DNA from: Actinomycetes bacterium
GTDB taxonomy: Bacteria > Actinomycetota > Coriobacteriia > Coriobacteriales > Eggerthellaceae
Direction of reading: 5' to 3'
Length of the DNA stretch: 64,000 nt
Assembly (NCBI GenBank): GCA_023394615.1
Contig: JAEXAI010000021.1
Span: 41,480-105,479 of the forward strand
Every line of letters starts with the position of its first letter. Position 1 is the stretch's first letter. The position numbers and the translations under genes are program-made. Under the pieces are notes generated by a model, which did not search any database, was not told the origin of the DNA, and saw nothing but the letters and a program-made list of their open reading frames with translations. Below, in pieces: positions 51,684 through 61,302 of the stretch.

Positions 51684-53363
51684 ATGGCTGAATTTATATA
51701 CCAGATGTATCAGGCACGCAAAGCACATGGCGACAAAGTGATTTTAGACGACGTGACGTTGAGCTTCTACCCCGGAGCGAAAATTGGCGTAGTGGGGCCC
51801 AACGGCATGGGCAAATCGACGCTGCTGAAAGTGATGGCCGGTATCGAGGACGTGTCTGCTGGCGACGCGCGTTTGACTCCGGGCTACAGCGTGGGTATTC
51901 TGCGGCAGGAGCCGGCGCTTGACGAGGACGCCACCGTGCTGCAGAACATCCAGCAGGCGTTCGGCGATGTAATCGCAAAGGTGGAACGCTTCAATGAAGT
52001 GGGCGTGGCCATGGGAGAGCCTGATGCCGACTTTGATGCCCTCATGGATGAAATGGGAAAACTACAAACCGAAATAGATGCTGCTGATGGCTGGGATTTA
52101 GACAGCCAGCTTTCGCAAGCCATGGATGCGCTGCAATGTCCCGACCCCGACACTCCTGTATCGGTGCTTTCCGGCGGCGAGCGCAGACGCGTGGCGTTGT
52201 GTCGACTGCTTTTGGAAGCTCCCGACCTGCTGCTTTTGGACGAGCCGACAAACCATTTGGATGCGGAATCGGTATTGTGGCTGGAGCAGTTCCTGCGCAC
52301 ATATCCCGGTGCCGTGTTGGCTGTGACCCATGATCGCTACTTTTTGGATAACGTGGCCGAATGGATATGCGAAGTGGACCGCGGCACGCTCTATCCTTAC
52401 AAAGGCAATTACTCTACGTATCTGGAAACGAAGGCGAAGCGTCTGGAGGCGCAGGGCAAGCAACAGGCGAAGCTGGCCAAGCGTATGAAAAGCGAATTGG
52501 AATGGGTGCGCAGCAGCCCGAAGGCTCGTCAGGCGAAAAGCAAGGCCCGTTTGGATCGCTATCAGGAAATGGAAGCTGATGCCCGTTCCTCGAAAAAGCT
52601 CGACTTCACAGATATACAGATTCCCGTGGGCCCTCGTCTGGGATCGAAAGTGCTGGAGGCAGAGCATTTGCATAAAGCCTACGGCGACCGTGTGCTGATT
52701 GACGATTTGTCCTTCACGCTGCCCCGAAATGGCATCGTGGGTGTAATCGGTCCGAACGGCGTGGGCAAAACCACGTTGTTCAAGGCGATTGCCGGTATTG
52801 AGCCGATGGATTCTGGCGCACTTGAACTGGGCGAATCGGTGAAGATATCGTATGTGGATCAGAATCGTTCTGGTATCGATGCGAACAAGAGCCTGTGGGA
52901 AGTCGTCTCTGACGGCAATGATTACATGATGGTGGGTGAAACTGAGATTCCCAGCCGCGCTTATGTGGCCAGCTTCGGGTTCAAAGGCTCCGACCAGCAA
53001 AAACCTGCCGGTGTGCTTTCCGGTGGTGAGCGCAATCGCCTGAACCTCGCACTCACGTTGAAAGAAGGCGGCAACCTGCTGCTTTTGGACGAGCCCACAA
53101 ACGACTTGGATGTAGAAACGCTTGAAAGCTTGGAGGAGGCTCTGCTGGCGTTTCCCGGGTGTGCGGTAATCGTGAGTCACGACCGCTGGTTTTTGGATCG
53201 CATCGCCACGCATATGCTGGCATGGGAAGGCACCGATGAGAATCCGGGCAACTGGTATTTCTACGACGGGAACTTCGAGTCGTATCAGGAAAACCGCATC
53301 GAGCGCTTGGGCAAGGAAGCCTCTCGTCCTCATCGCATCCATCGCAAGCTCACGCGTGATTAG
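51684..53363 (+). CDS. ettA: Energy-dependent translational throttle protein EttA (ABC-F)
   Basis: 559 residues, two ABC ATPase domains with a linker. First Walker A GPNGMGKS (about 39), signature LSGGERRRVALCR and Walker B LLLLDEPTNHLD. Second Walker A GPNGVGKTT, LSGGERNRLNL and LLLDEPTNDLD. The N-terminus MAEFIYQMYQARKAHGDK and the length fit EttA, which sits in the ribosomal E site and gates translation by ATP level. ATG 51684 with AAGGAA. Followed by a strong terminator. Confidence 0.95.
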   Translation: MAEFIYQMYQARKAHGDKVILDDVTLSFYPGAKIGVVGPNGMGKSTLLKVMAGIEDVSAGDARLTPGYSVGILRQEPALDEDATVLQNIQQAFGDVIAKVERFNEVGVAMGEPDADFDALMDEMGKLQTEIDAADGWDLDSQLSQAMDALQCPDPDTPVSVLSGGERRRVALCRLLLEAPDLLLLDEPTNHLDAESVLWLEQFLRTYPGAVLAVTHDRYFLDNVAEWICEVDRGTLYPYKGNYSTYLETKAKRLEAQGKQQAKLAKRMKSELEWVRSSPKARQAKSKARLDRYQEMEADARSSKKLDFTDIQIPVGPRLGSKVLEAEHLHKAYGDRVLIDDLSFTLPRNGIVGVIGPNGVGKTTLFKAIAGIEPMDSGALELGESVKISYVDQNRSGIDANKSLWEVVSDGNDYMMVGETEIPSRAYVASFGFKGSDQQKPAGVLSGGERNRLNLALTLKEGGNLLLLDEPTNDLDVETLESLEEALLAFPGCAVIVSHDRWFLDRIATHMLAWEGTDENPGNWYFYDGNFESYQENRIERLGKEASRPHRIHRKLTRD

Positions 53364-53394
53364 TAATTGCTTGTCGATGATTTGAATCGATAAG

Positions 53395-53430
53395 AGAGGG
53401 CCAATCGAGTGTGCGATTGGCCCTCTTGTT
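53395..53430 (+). terminator. Rho-independent terminator after ettA
   Basis: Thirteen-pair perfect stem AGAGGGCCAATCG / CGATTGGCCCTCT with a six-base loop, then TGTTGTG. Also lies beyond the end of the convergent LysR gene. Confidence 0.88.
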
Positions 53431-53491
53431 GTGTGCGTCGAACACGCGCGCATTTCTTATTATTACACCAATGAGTATTGGCTGTTTGGCG

Positions 53492-54376
53492 CTATATCAA
53501 ATCGCGCAGCTGCTTTGCCAAATCATGGAATTCGGCCTCGTACATGCCGCCAGCGCGCCAAACGAATGTGAAATCGTGGGACGCTTTCATGTCTTCCAGT
53601 TCGACCACCTGAAGCTTTCCCGCTTCTATTTCATGGGTAGCTGCAGTGCGGTACATGAAAGTGATGCCACAATCACCTTCCACCAGTTGCTTGATGATGT
53701 CCAAGCTGGTAACTGTGGCGCAGATGTTGAAATCGTCCAACGATTGGTTTTCTGATTCCAGCGTGCGGACGAGCGCTTCGCGCGTGCCCGATCCGTCTTC
53801 GCGCACGATAAGGCGCTCGCCTAGCACATCGGAGAGCTTGCGGGGCTTGTGCTTGAAGGAATGCTTGGGGCTGCATAGGCACACGAAGTCCTCTCGTGAG
53901 CACTCTTGCCAGCTGTATGACCCCTTGTCGAAAAAGCCCTCGACCAGTGCGATGTCGAGGCTGCCATCATTGACTTTAGCGAGCAAGGATCGCGTATCGC
54001 CTTCGCGAACATTCAACACAGCCTCGTCGCGCTGCAGCAGGAATTTAGCCAAAGCCGGTGCTAGCACGTATTCCCCGGCAGTCACGGTAACGCCGATGGA
54101 GATGCGCCAATCGGCACCTTCAAGTCGGTCGATTTGCTGTTCGAGCAGCGAGTCATCGTGTGCGGCGCTTGAAGCGTACATATATATGATCTTGCCGGCT
54201 TCCGTTAAAGAGAGCTTGCGACCCGAATACAGGAACAATGGCGCATGGTAGTAGTTTTCCAACTGCTTGATTTGTTGAGATACGGCTGGCTGTGTAATCT
54301 CCAAATTGCGTGCTGCTTGTGTGTAGCTCAGGGTGGAGCAGACTTCCAAAAACGTCTGCATGCGGTAATCCTGCAT
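53492..54376 (-). CDS. LysR-family regulator divergent from TDT transporters
   Basis: 294 residues. Winged helix-turn-helix (QTFLEVCSTLSYTQAARNL, ITQPAVSQQIKQLE) and a LysR substrate-binding domain (about 90-294). The closest general look is the CysL/CbbR-type subgroup (REDGSGTREALVRTLE). It is transcribed away from the tandem transporter genes across a 149-base AT-rich spacer, so regulation of them is likely. ATG 54376. Confidence 0.9.
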   Translation of the reverse strand: MQDYRMQTFLEVCSTLSYTQAARNLEITQPAVSQQIKQLENYYHAPLFLYSGRKLSLTEAGKIIYMYASSAAHDDSLLEQQIDRLEGADWRISIGVTVTAGEYVLAPALAKFLLQRDEAVLNVREGDTRSLLAKVNDGSLDIALVEGFFDKGSYSWQECSREDFVCLCSPKHSFKHKPRKLSDVLGERLIVREDGSGTREALVRTLESENQSLDDFNICATVTSLDIIKQLVEGDCGITFMYRTAATHEIEAGKLQVVELEDMKASHDFTFVWRAGGMYEAEFHDLAKQLRDLI

Positions 54377-54525
54377 AAGAATCTCCCTTCTGGAATACCG
54401 ATTTCATTTCTCATAATCTATTTTAATCCAAATATAACAATTAATCAATTTATCTATTCTATAAAATGTGAAATACTATAAATGTAAAATTAATAAGCAA
54501 ATGTTATCAAGCGAGGATTTCAGGA

Positions 54526-55572
54526 ATGACCGTGGAAGCAAAGAAAAAGGAAGTCGCTCTGACCATCAACGAAAAGCACGTGCTGGCGAAGAGCCTGAAG
54601 GCTGTCGTCAAAAAGGTACCTATTCCTGTTGCGGGCTTGGCTTTGGGACTGGCGGCGCTGGGTAATTTGCTGCAACCGTACGGTGAGGGCCTCCATACGC
54701 TACTGGGCGCGTTGTCTGTCTGCCTGATTCTGCTTCTGACTGCGAAACTGGTAATGTTTCCGAAAATGATTCTCGATGATTTCAGCAATTCCGTGCTTGC
54801 GAGCGTGTCGGCCACGTATTTGATGACCATCATGCAACTTTCCGGTTATCTTGCGCCTGTGTGGTTTGAGGGTGCCTTCGGCATGTGGGCCACGGCCATC
54901 ATCGCTCACTTCGTTTTGATGGCGTGGTTCACCTACAGCTTTCTGACGGGCGGTCGCTTCAAGCTGGCCGAGGTGTTCCCCACGTACTTTATTTGCTTCG
55001 TAGGTGTTGTGGTTGCCAGTATCGTATCGCCGGTCTTCGGCATGGAAACAATCGGAATGGGTATTTTCTGCTTCGGCTTCGCTGCTTACGCCGTGCTGTT
55101 TGTGCTGGTGACGTATCGGTATGCGAAAATCGAAACGGCTGAGCCGACCAAGCCCCTGTTCTGCATCTACACTGCCCCTATGAGCCTGAGCCTGGTTGGA
55201 TATCTTGCGATTGCCGGTGAACCGAACACGGGTTTCGTTATCGCTGCTACCGTATTGGCACAGATGCTGTTCGCCGTTGTGTTGGCGAAACTGCCCAGCC
55301 TGCTGCGTTTGAAGTTTTACCCCAGTTACGCAGCCATGACGTTTCCTTTCGTCATCACTGCTACTGCTTTGGGCAAATCGCTGGCCGTACTGGGCGTGGA
55401 TGCCGCAAGCCCCCTTTTCTGGCTTGCTGGCGCTGAGACAGTTCTGGCTGCGGGCATGGTACTGTATGTGTTTGGCCGTTACGTGGGCTGGCTGTGCGGC
55501 GATGTCGTACGCGAGGCAATGGGCAGCAGTGAGCATGGCAACAGCGAGCGTGTATCTGCCAAGGCCGAATAG
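54526..55572 (+). CDS. TDT/SLAC1-family transporter, copy 1
   Basis: 348 residues with about ten membrane segments. The family includes TehA, Mae1 and SLAC1 (anion or dicarboxylate export, tellurite resistance). It begins with a short charged tail, then VPIPVAGLALGLAALGNLLQP, the conserved first helix. The signature LRLKFYPSYAAMTFPFVITATALGKS (in pieces) is near the C-terminus. Substrate not assignable. Strong homology to the next gene shows a tandem duplication. Control by the divergent LysR gene is likely. Confidence 0.87.
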   Translation: MTVEAKKKEVALTINEKHVLAKSLKAVVKKVPIPVAGLALGLAALGNLLQPYGEGLHTLLGALSVCLILLLTAKLVMFPKMILDDFSNSVLASVSATYLMTIMQLSGYLAPVWFEGAFGMWATAIIAHFVLMAWFTYSFLTGGRFKLAEVFPTYFICFVGVVVASIVSPVFGMETIGMGIFCFGFAAYAVLFVLVTYRYAKIETAEPTKPLFCIYTAPMSLSLVGYLAIAGEPNTGFVIAATVLAQMLFAVVLAKLPSLLRLKFYPSYAAMTFPFVITATALGKSLAVLGVDAASPLFWLAGAETVLAAGMVLYVFGRYVGWLCGDVVREAMGSSEHGNSERVSAKAE

Positions 55573-55623
55573 CACGCAGGAGCCAAATTGGGCTGTCGGT
55601 GCTTGTCAACTCTCAGCAACGCG

Positions 55624-55642
55624 ATTGTATTACGAATACAAT
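55624..55642. promoter_or_regulatory. Palindrome between the two TDT genes
   Basis: ATTGTATT-N3-AATACAAT, perfect eight-base arms, in the 195-base spacer ahead of the second transporter; a candidate operator or promoter element. Confidence 0.45.
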
Positions 55643-55767
55643 AAGTGTAGTTATGTGTGGGAGAACGAGAATTGAGGCACATGCTTGATGCATGCCTCTA
55701 AAAACGGTGAGATACTGCATCTGTAATTGCAACTGACGATTCTCATGAAACAACCTAGGCCGCGCGA

Positions 55768-56889
55768 ATGACGATTGAAGCACATAAAACGGATTCTCCA
55801 ATAATCTTGGGTGCCGTTGTGCCAAAGGAAGGCGATGCTGCAGTCGTCAGCCCGGATGCCTCACAGGAAAACAGTGAAATGCATGTGCGAAAGACAACAG
55901 TCGATAGGCACCCGCTCTCGAAAAGCCTGACAACCATTATCAAGCGCACCCCCATTCCTATTGCGGGCCTGGCTTTAGGCTTGGCGGCGCTGGGCAATCT
56001 GCTTCAACCTTTTGGCGAGGAGTTTCATGTGATGTTGGGCGCAACGTCCGCATTCTTGATCCTGCTTTTGACCATTAAGCTTTTGATGTTCCCGAAGATG
56101 ATTCGTGAAGACTTCGGCAACTCGGTGCTCGCCAGTGTGTCGGCAGCATACCTGATGACGATCATGCAGCTTTCCGGCTACGTGGCACCTATGTGGTACG
56201 AAGGCGCATTCGCTCTGTGGGGCACGGCAATTATCGCGCATCTGGTTTTGATGACATGGTTTACCTACAGGTTTCTTGCAGGCGGTCGCTTCAAGTTGGA
56301 ACATGTGTTCCCCTCGTATTTCCTCTGCTTTGCGGGCAATGTGGTGGCGAGCGTCGTTTCACCGATTTTCGGCATGCAGATGGTGGGGTCGATTATTCTG
56401 TGGTGGGGATTCGCGGCGATGGCGATTTTGTTCGTGATTGTGACCTACCGCTACGCGAAAGTGAGAACGCCCGAACCTATCAAGCCGATGTTCTGCATCT
56501 ACGGCGCCCCGGCAAGCCTGCTTTTGGTGGCTTACCTCTCGGTTACAGCAGACCCGAACATGACCTTCGTCGTGGCGCTTGCTGTGGTGGCGCAATTTCT
56601 GTATGCGGTCGTTCTAGTGAAATTACCCAGCCTGCTGCGGCTGAAGTTCTACCCAAGCTATGCCGCCATGACGTTCCCCTTCGTCATCTCTGCTACTGCT
56701 TTGGGCAAATCGCTGGCCGTGCTGGGCGTGGATGTCGCAAGCCCCCTTTTCTGGCTGGCCGGTGCCGAGATTGTTCTGGCAATCGCTATGGTGCTGTATG
56801 TGTTTGCCCGCTACATGGGCTGGCTGTTCGGTGGTGTCGTCCGCAGCGCAGTAGGCAATCTTGAGGGCGAACCTGCTGAGGCCGAATAA
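55768..56889 (+). CDS. TDT/SLAC1-family transporter, copy 2
   Basis: 373 residues, about ten membrane segments, a paralogue of the previous gene with a longer N-terminal tail (about 25 extra residues). It opens its membrane part TPIPIAGLALGLAALGNLLQP and shares FYPSYAAMTFPFVISATALGKSLAVLGVD (in pieces) almost identically with copy 1. One 65-base stretch is 63/65 identical between copies while flanks are more diverged, a sign of gene conversion. Same probable regulator and unknown substrate as copy 1. Confidence 0.87.
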   Translation: MTIEAHKTDSPIILGAVVPKEGDAAVVSPDASQENSEMHVRKTTVDRHPLSKSLTTIIKRTPIPIAGLALGLAALGNLLQPFGEEFHVMLGATSAFLILLLTIKLLMFPKMIREDFGNSVLASVSAAYLMTIMQLSGYVAPMWYEGAFALWGTAIIAHLVLMTWFTYRFLAGGRFKLEHVFPSYFLCFAGNVVASVVSPIFGMQMVGSIILWWGFAAMAILFVIVTYRYAKVRTPEPIKPMFCIYGAPASLLLVAYLSVTADPNMTFVVALAVVAQFLYAVVLVKLPSLLRLKFYPSYAAMTFPFVISATALGKSLAVLGVDVASPLFWLAGAEIVLAIAMVLYVFARYMGWLFGGVVRSAVGNLEGEPAEAE

Positions 56890-57084
56890 GACCCTCGCGC
56901 AGACGCGCAGACGACTTACGCGAAACCACAACACCAGTAGGCTATGAGCCGCACGCAATGAGTGCTTTCTTGTTACAATAGAGAAAGTGAAGTCCACGCG
57001 GGGGAAGGGCCAGATTGTCGGTTCCTTTTCCGATGCTGGTGCTTCTGCGTATCCGTCGTATTGCATTCGGGGGAGGGCGTGGTC

Positions 57085-60000
57085 ATGTTGCGAAAACGGC
57101 AGTCTTCTTCGATGCTTTTTGGCTCGACGCTTCTTCGAGCGCCAATTTTGTTTTTAGCAGGCCTGCTCTTTTCCATGGCGCTTTTTCCTTTGGCGGCATC
57201 TGCAGATGACAATGCAGGTGCATCAACGGGCGATTCAGCAACCGCGTCATCTGGGGATACTGCATCTGAAAACTCTGCCACGTCAACGGATTATCAAACA
57301 GTCGAAGGGCGCACGGTTGTCGTAGGTTACGTCGATTACGCGGGATTTATCGAACAAAACGATGACGGTACCTATTCAGGCTACGGCGTGGATTACGTGA
57401 CAGAAATCGCGGCGCGAGCTGGCTGGAAGGTGCAATACAAGCATTGCCAATGGTCCGATTTGGTGGGGTCGTTGGACCAGTCGGGCAATCGCGTGGGTAG
57501 TTTGCTCCTCAGCGGCGATGTCGACATTGTGCTGCAGGCGCAGAGAACCGATGAGAGGGCGAAGGATTTCGCATATTGCGAGTACCCGACCGGTTATGAG
57601 AGCACCGTTGTTTACGTGCGAAACGACGATGCAACCGTCTACTACGACGACCCAACTACGTTTCAGGGAAAGCGTGTCGGCATGCTAGCGGAGGGTTTCC
57701 AAACGCAAGTGTTTCAGAAATATGCGACCATGGTTTCGTATACGCCTGTATATTTTGAAAATGATATCGAGCAGGCTGCAGCGTTGAATTCTGGTGAAGT
57801 AGATGCCATCGTGACGGGTTCGCTTTCTTTGTACACCGGCCTTCGAATCGTGTATGAGCAAGGCGCTGACCCTTATTACATTATGACGTCGAAAGCGAAT
57901 CAGCAGATTATCGATGAGGCAAACGAGGCTATGGCCGACATCATCGTAGATAATCCGACGTATCAGGGAGGTCTGCAGAACAAATATTATGGTTCTGCCG
58001 CATCGTCGAATCTTCCGGTATTCACGCGCGACGAGCAGGAATACATCAACAATGCAGGTACTATCATCGTGGGGCAGCTGCCCGCCCGAAAACCCTTCTC
58101 ATCAGTTTCAAGCGACGGGAGTCTGTCGGGGATAAACGAGGATATCTTATCGAAGATCGGCAAGCTTTCAGGCTTGAATTTCGAGAGCAGGGCAATCGGT
58201 ACAACGCAAGAAGCTGCCAATGCAGCCGCATCGGGCGAATACGATTTGGTTATGGGGATGCAAAACAGCACGCTGAACAAGTCGAACACCAGTTTGGTCA
58301 GAACCAACCCGTATCTGGAAACGAACATCGTGGCGCTGATGCGTAAAAACGAGGACGTGGCGGCGAATGCTGAGCTGACGGTCGCGATACCGCAATCGTT
58401 CGCATCGTTGCGCAATTACGTGCAAACGGAATATCCCAACTACAGCATTCGCTATTACGAAACGAACACGGACTGCATAGAGGCCCTGCAAAAGGGAGAA
58501 GTGGACGTCTTTTTGCAAAATGAGTACGTTATTCGCAATCTGCTGCTTTCGCCTCGCTATAACGGCTTGATTATCAACAGTGTTTTTTCTTGGCCAGAAG
58601 AAGACATCCTTATAGGTGAGCGCACTACGACCGACCCGCGCCTTATATCCATTATTAATAAATCTATTGCATGTCTCTCGAGCGCCGAAGTGAGCAATTT
58701 GGTATTGGCGAGCAGTAGCGAATCAAACTACAGCTACACAGCGGCCGATATTTTCTATCAGTATAAAGCGCCAATTGTCGTAGGGATTATTGCCATCGCG
58801 GTGATTGCCGTGCTGTTGGTTCTGTATTCCCGTTCGCGCAGACGCTATGCAGAAGAATTAGTGGAAAAGAATACGCGTTTGCAGGAGTCCATAGAAGCAG
58901 CCAATGCTGCGAACTCGGCAAAAAGCGAGTTTCTGGCTCGAATGAGCCACGATATCCGCACTCCGATGAACGCCATCATAGGCATGACCGGCATCGCGAA
59001 AGCGGAGGCGAGCAGCAAGGAAAGCACGCTATCGAACCTGGCAAAGATAGAACAAGCAGCACATATTTTGCTGAGTTTGATTAACGACGTGTTGGATATG
59101 ACGGCTATCGAAAGCAAGCGTATGAAAATCGAGCACGCGCCGTTCGATTTATGCGAGTCGCTCTCCTCTCTTTCGAGTATTTTTGACAACCAGGCCGAAG
59201 AAGAGGGGGTCATATTCCATACCGACATAGATGCTTCAGTCTGCAGAATCCTTATCGGCGATCAGCTGCGCGTGAATCAAGTGCTGATGAACTTGTTGGG
59301 CAATGCGGTGAAATTCACCCCTGCTGGAGGGATGGTCGACTTCAGTGTGAGGAAAGTCCAAGAGGCAGACGGCATGCTGCGGGTCTGTTTCGATATAAGA
59401 GATTCGGGGCCGGGCATTGCCCCCGAAGATCAGCAGCGTATATTTGAGGCCTTCGAGCAGGAGGACGCATCGACGGCTCGCAAGCATGGCGGCAGCGGGC
59501 TTGGTCTGGCCATCGTGCAGAATCTTGTAAACATGATGGGCGGTCGCGTATCGTTGAAGAGCGCTGTCGGGGAGGGCTCGACGTTCACCGTTGAGCTGCC
59601 GTTCGGCGTGGTCGATGAGGAAACTGCCACGAGAGCAGCAGATGCGCCCAGTGCGGTTGCAATTGGCGCCGACCTCACGTCCGGCAAAGGCGAGGATCAC
59701 GCGTCACAGCCACGGAGTCGTTTTCAAAAGCATGACTTTTCCGGAAAGCGCGTGCTGGTAGCAGAAGATGTAGCGCTGAATGCCGAGGTCATCGTGAAAT
59801 TATTGAAAATGGCTGGAGCCGATGTGGTGTGTGCGGAAGACGGAAAAGAAGCACTCGACGCATTCCGAAAATCTGCGCCCAATACGTTTGATGCGGTGTT
59901 GATGGATATAAACATGCCGGTGATGGACGGATACGAGAGCGCTCGTGCCATTCGCGCCCTCGAACGGCACGACGCACGTACTATCCCGATTTTCGCATTG

Positions 60001-60126
60001 AGCGCAAACGTCTTCACCGAGGACGTAGCGAAGTCGATGTCATCTGGGATGAACGGTCATTTGGCGAAGCCAATCGATGTCGACGCGCTGTACGAAACGC
60101 TCGCTGATGCGTTTGCGAAGGAGTAG
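57085..60126 (+). CDS. Hybrid sensor histidine kinase with two solute-binding sensor domains
   Basis: 1013 residues. Signal peptide (1-40, ending ASA); two extracellular family-3 solute-binding domains (about 65-300 and 315-545); a membrane helix (about 561-582); a HisKA domain with ARMSHDIRTPMNAIIG (His about 624); an ATPase domain (NAVKFTP, DSGPGIAPED, HGGSGLGLAIV); and a receiver domain with phospho-Asp about 941 (LMDINMPVMDG). It lacks an Hpt domain. Domain layout resembles BvgS/EvgS-type sensors that respond to small solutes. ATG 57085 is preferred, with GGAGGG upstream. The downstream relay partner is not in the window. Confidence 0.92.
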   Translation: MLRKRQSSSMLFGSTLLRAPILFLAGLLFSMALFPLAASADDNAGASTGDSATASSGDTASENSATSTDYQTVEGRTVVVGYVDYAGFIEQNDDGTYSGYGVDYVTEIAARAGWKVQYKHCQWSDLVGSLDQSGNRVGSLLLSGDVDIVLQAQRTDERAKDFAYCEYPTGYESTVVYVRNDDATVYYDDPTTFQGKRVGMLAEGFQTQVFQKYATMVSYTPVYFENDIEQAAALNSGEVDAIVTGSLSLYTGLRIVYEQGADPYYIMTSKANQQIIDEANEAMADIIVDNPTYQGGLQNKYYGSAASSNLPVFTRDEQEYINNAGTIIVGQLPARKPFSSVSSDGSLSGINEDILSKIGKLSGLNFESRAIGTTQEAANAAASGEYDLVMGMQNSTLNKSNTSLVRTNPYLETNIVALMRKNEDVAANAELTVAIPQSFASLRNYVQTEYPNYSIRYYETNTDCIEALQKGEVDVFLQNEYVIRNLLLSPRYNGLIINSVFSWPEEDILIGERTTTDPRLISIINKSIACLSSAEVSNLVLASSSESNYSYTAADIFYQYKAPIVVGIIAIAVIAVLLVLYSRSRRRYAEELVEKNTRLQESIEAANAANSAKSEFLARMSHDIRTPMNAIIGMTGIAKAEASSKESTLSNLAKIEQAAHILLSLINDVLDMTAIESKRMKIEHAPFDLCESLSSLSSIFDNQAEEEGVIFHTDIDASVCRILIGDQLRVNQVLMNLLGNAVKFTPAGGMVDFSVRKVQEADGMLRVCFDIRDSGPGIAPEDQQRIFEAFEQEDASTARKHGGSGLGLAIVQNLVNMMGGRVSLKSAVGEGSTFTVELPFGVVDEETATRAADAPSAVAIGADLTSGKGEDHASQPRSRFQKHDFSGKRVLVAEDVALNAEVIVKLLKMAGADVVCAEDGKEALDAFRKSAPNTFDAVLMDINMPVMDGYESARAIRALERHDARTIPIFALSANVFTEDVAKSMSSGMNGHLAKPIDVDALYETLADAFAKE

Positions 60127-60176
60127 AAAGCAACGTATTAACGGCGATAGCGGGGACCTTGAGATTCGCGTTCGGC

Positions 60177-60286
60177 CAGCATGCTGAATCGCGTCGAGGG
60201 GCCGCTCGTAACCCAGCATGCTGAATCGCGTCGAGGGGCCGCTCGTAACCCAGCGTGCTAAATCGCGTCGAGGGGCCGCTCATGGG
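60177..60286. repeat. Three tandem copies of a 37-base repeat
   Basis: Units at 60177-60213 and 60214-60250 are identical; the third (60251 to about 60286) differs at a few positions. Each contains GAATCGCGTCGAGGGGCCGC or a close variant. They are contiguous without spacers, between the sensor kinase and the convergent YjdF-like gene, and end next to its stop codon. Confidence 0.9.
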
Positions 60287-61153
60287 TCAGTTGCCTTTTG
60301 CGTCGGGCGCGTGGTCTGGTTTCTTGCGCGTGACGATGAATCGTTTGAGCAGGTTTTCCGACTGACCGCCTTTGCCCTGGTTGAGAATGTAGAAATATCC
60401 AATGACAGCGAATACAAGCGCTCCAATAGCGTTCACGATTAAATCGCGCATGGTGTCGATGAGCCCGATGTCCAAGTATCCGCCCAACCCCAGGTCTTGG
60501 CCGTTTACCATCACCGATTCTATGCCGTCGATGCGGATGGGAGTTTGAGATCCGGCAGGGTCAAGAAGCACGCTCGAAATGGTTTGGATTACCGTATCCT
60601 TTTGCATGTCGACGCTAAAAAGCGCATCAGCAAAGAACTCGAAGAATTCCCACAGTACCCCGATGGTCATGGAAAAGCAGAATGCCACAAGAGCGCAGAA
60701 AAACGGCGAGAGGTTGAATTCAATATTGGGCGAATGGTTCAAGATGCTGACAAACGAGAAGCCGATTGCTGCTGCCAGAAAACCGTTCAACGTATGCAGC
60801 AGCGTATCCCAGAACGGGATAATGGTGTAGAAATGCAGTGTCTCACCGCATACTTCAGCAGCGAAGATGAAGCAGATGATGATAGCCAAAAGCGTGTCTG
60901 GCACCGAAATTTCGTAATGCTGTTCAAGGAGGCTGGGCACCAGGTATAAAACAAGTGAGAGCATGCACAGCACGAAAGCCTCGTAGTTGCCGCGCACGAG
61001 TGAGACGATGCCGACGATAAGAGTAATGGTGCGCAGGATGTTCCAAAGCAGGTAGGCCTTTTTGTGATCCAACAGGCGACGGTGCAATCGAGCCCGCCAT
61101 GCGGCATAACGCGCGCGCGTCGTTGGTTGTGTTTTGTCGCTTTTCCCTGTCAT
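60287..61153 (-). CDS. YjdF/DUF2238-like membrane protein
   Basis: 288 residues from ATG 61153 with AAAGG upstream. About six membrane segments. Conserved-looking features are LHFYTIIPFWDTLLHTLNGFLAAAIGF (in pieces), TIGVLWEFFEFFAD and IDTMRDLIVNAIGALVF, which resemble DUF2238 (YjdF). Family function unknown. It follows the betaine-type ABC genes on the same strand (150 bases) and may be cotranscribed. Confidence 0.7.
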   Translation of the reverse strand: MTGKSDKTQPTTRARYAAWRARLHRRLLDHKKAYLLWNILRTITLIVGIVSLVRGNYEAFVLCMLSLVLYLVPSLLEQHYEISVPDTLLAIIICFIFAAEVCGETLHFYTIIPFWDTLLHTLNGFLAAAIGFSFVSILNHSPNIEFNLSPFFCALVAFCFSMTIGVLWEFFEFFADALFSVDMQKDTVIQTISSVLLDPAGSQTPIRIDGIESVMVNGQDLGLGGYLDIGLIDTMRDLIVNAIGALVFAVIGYFYILNQGKGGQSENLLKRFIVTRKKPDHAPDAKGN

Positions 61154-61302
61154 ATCGGCCTTTCGAATCGTCAGTCTAACAGGGTAGCGTAAATAGGGCG
61201 CTCGATACATGTAAATATGCTCGCCGCAGACGAAATCGTGAGAGTGTAACGTGGAAAGTTGCGCGAACGGGGCTTGCGCAAAAGAGGCAGATACTCGTGC
61301 GG

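Noticed and set aside
52098..53453. A 451-codon open frame antisense to ettA
   Set aside because: It mirrors the codon pattern of a conserved ABC-F gene on the other strand, has no ribosome site and no recognisable domain.
54377..54525. The AT-rich spacer before the TDT genes as an insertion-sequence scar
   Set aside because: No terminal repeats, target duplication or transposase remnant are visible; it looks like an ordinary divergent promoter.
60177..60286. The 37-base repeats as a CRISPR array
   Set aside because: Units are directly contiguous with no unique spacers, and no cas genes are in the window.
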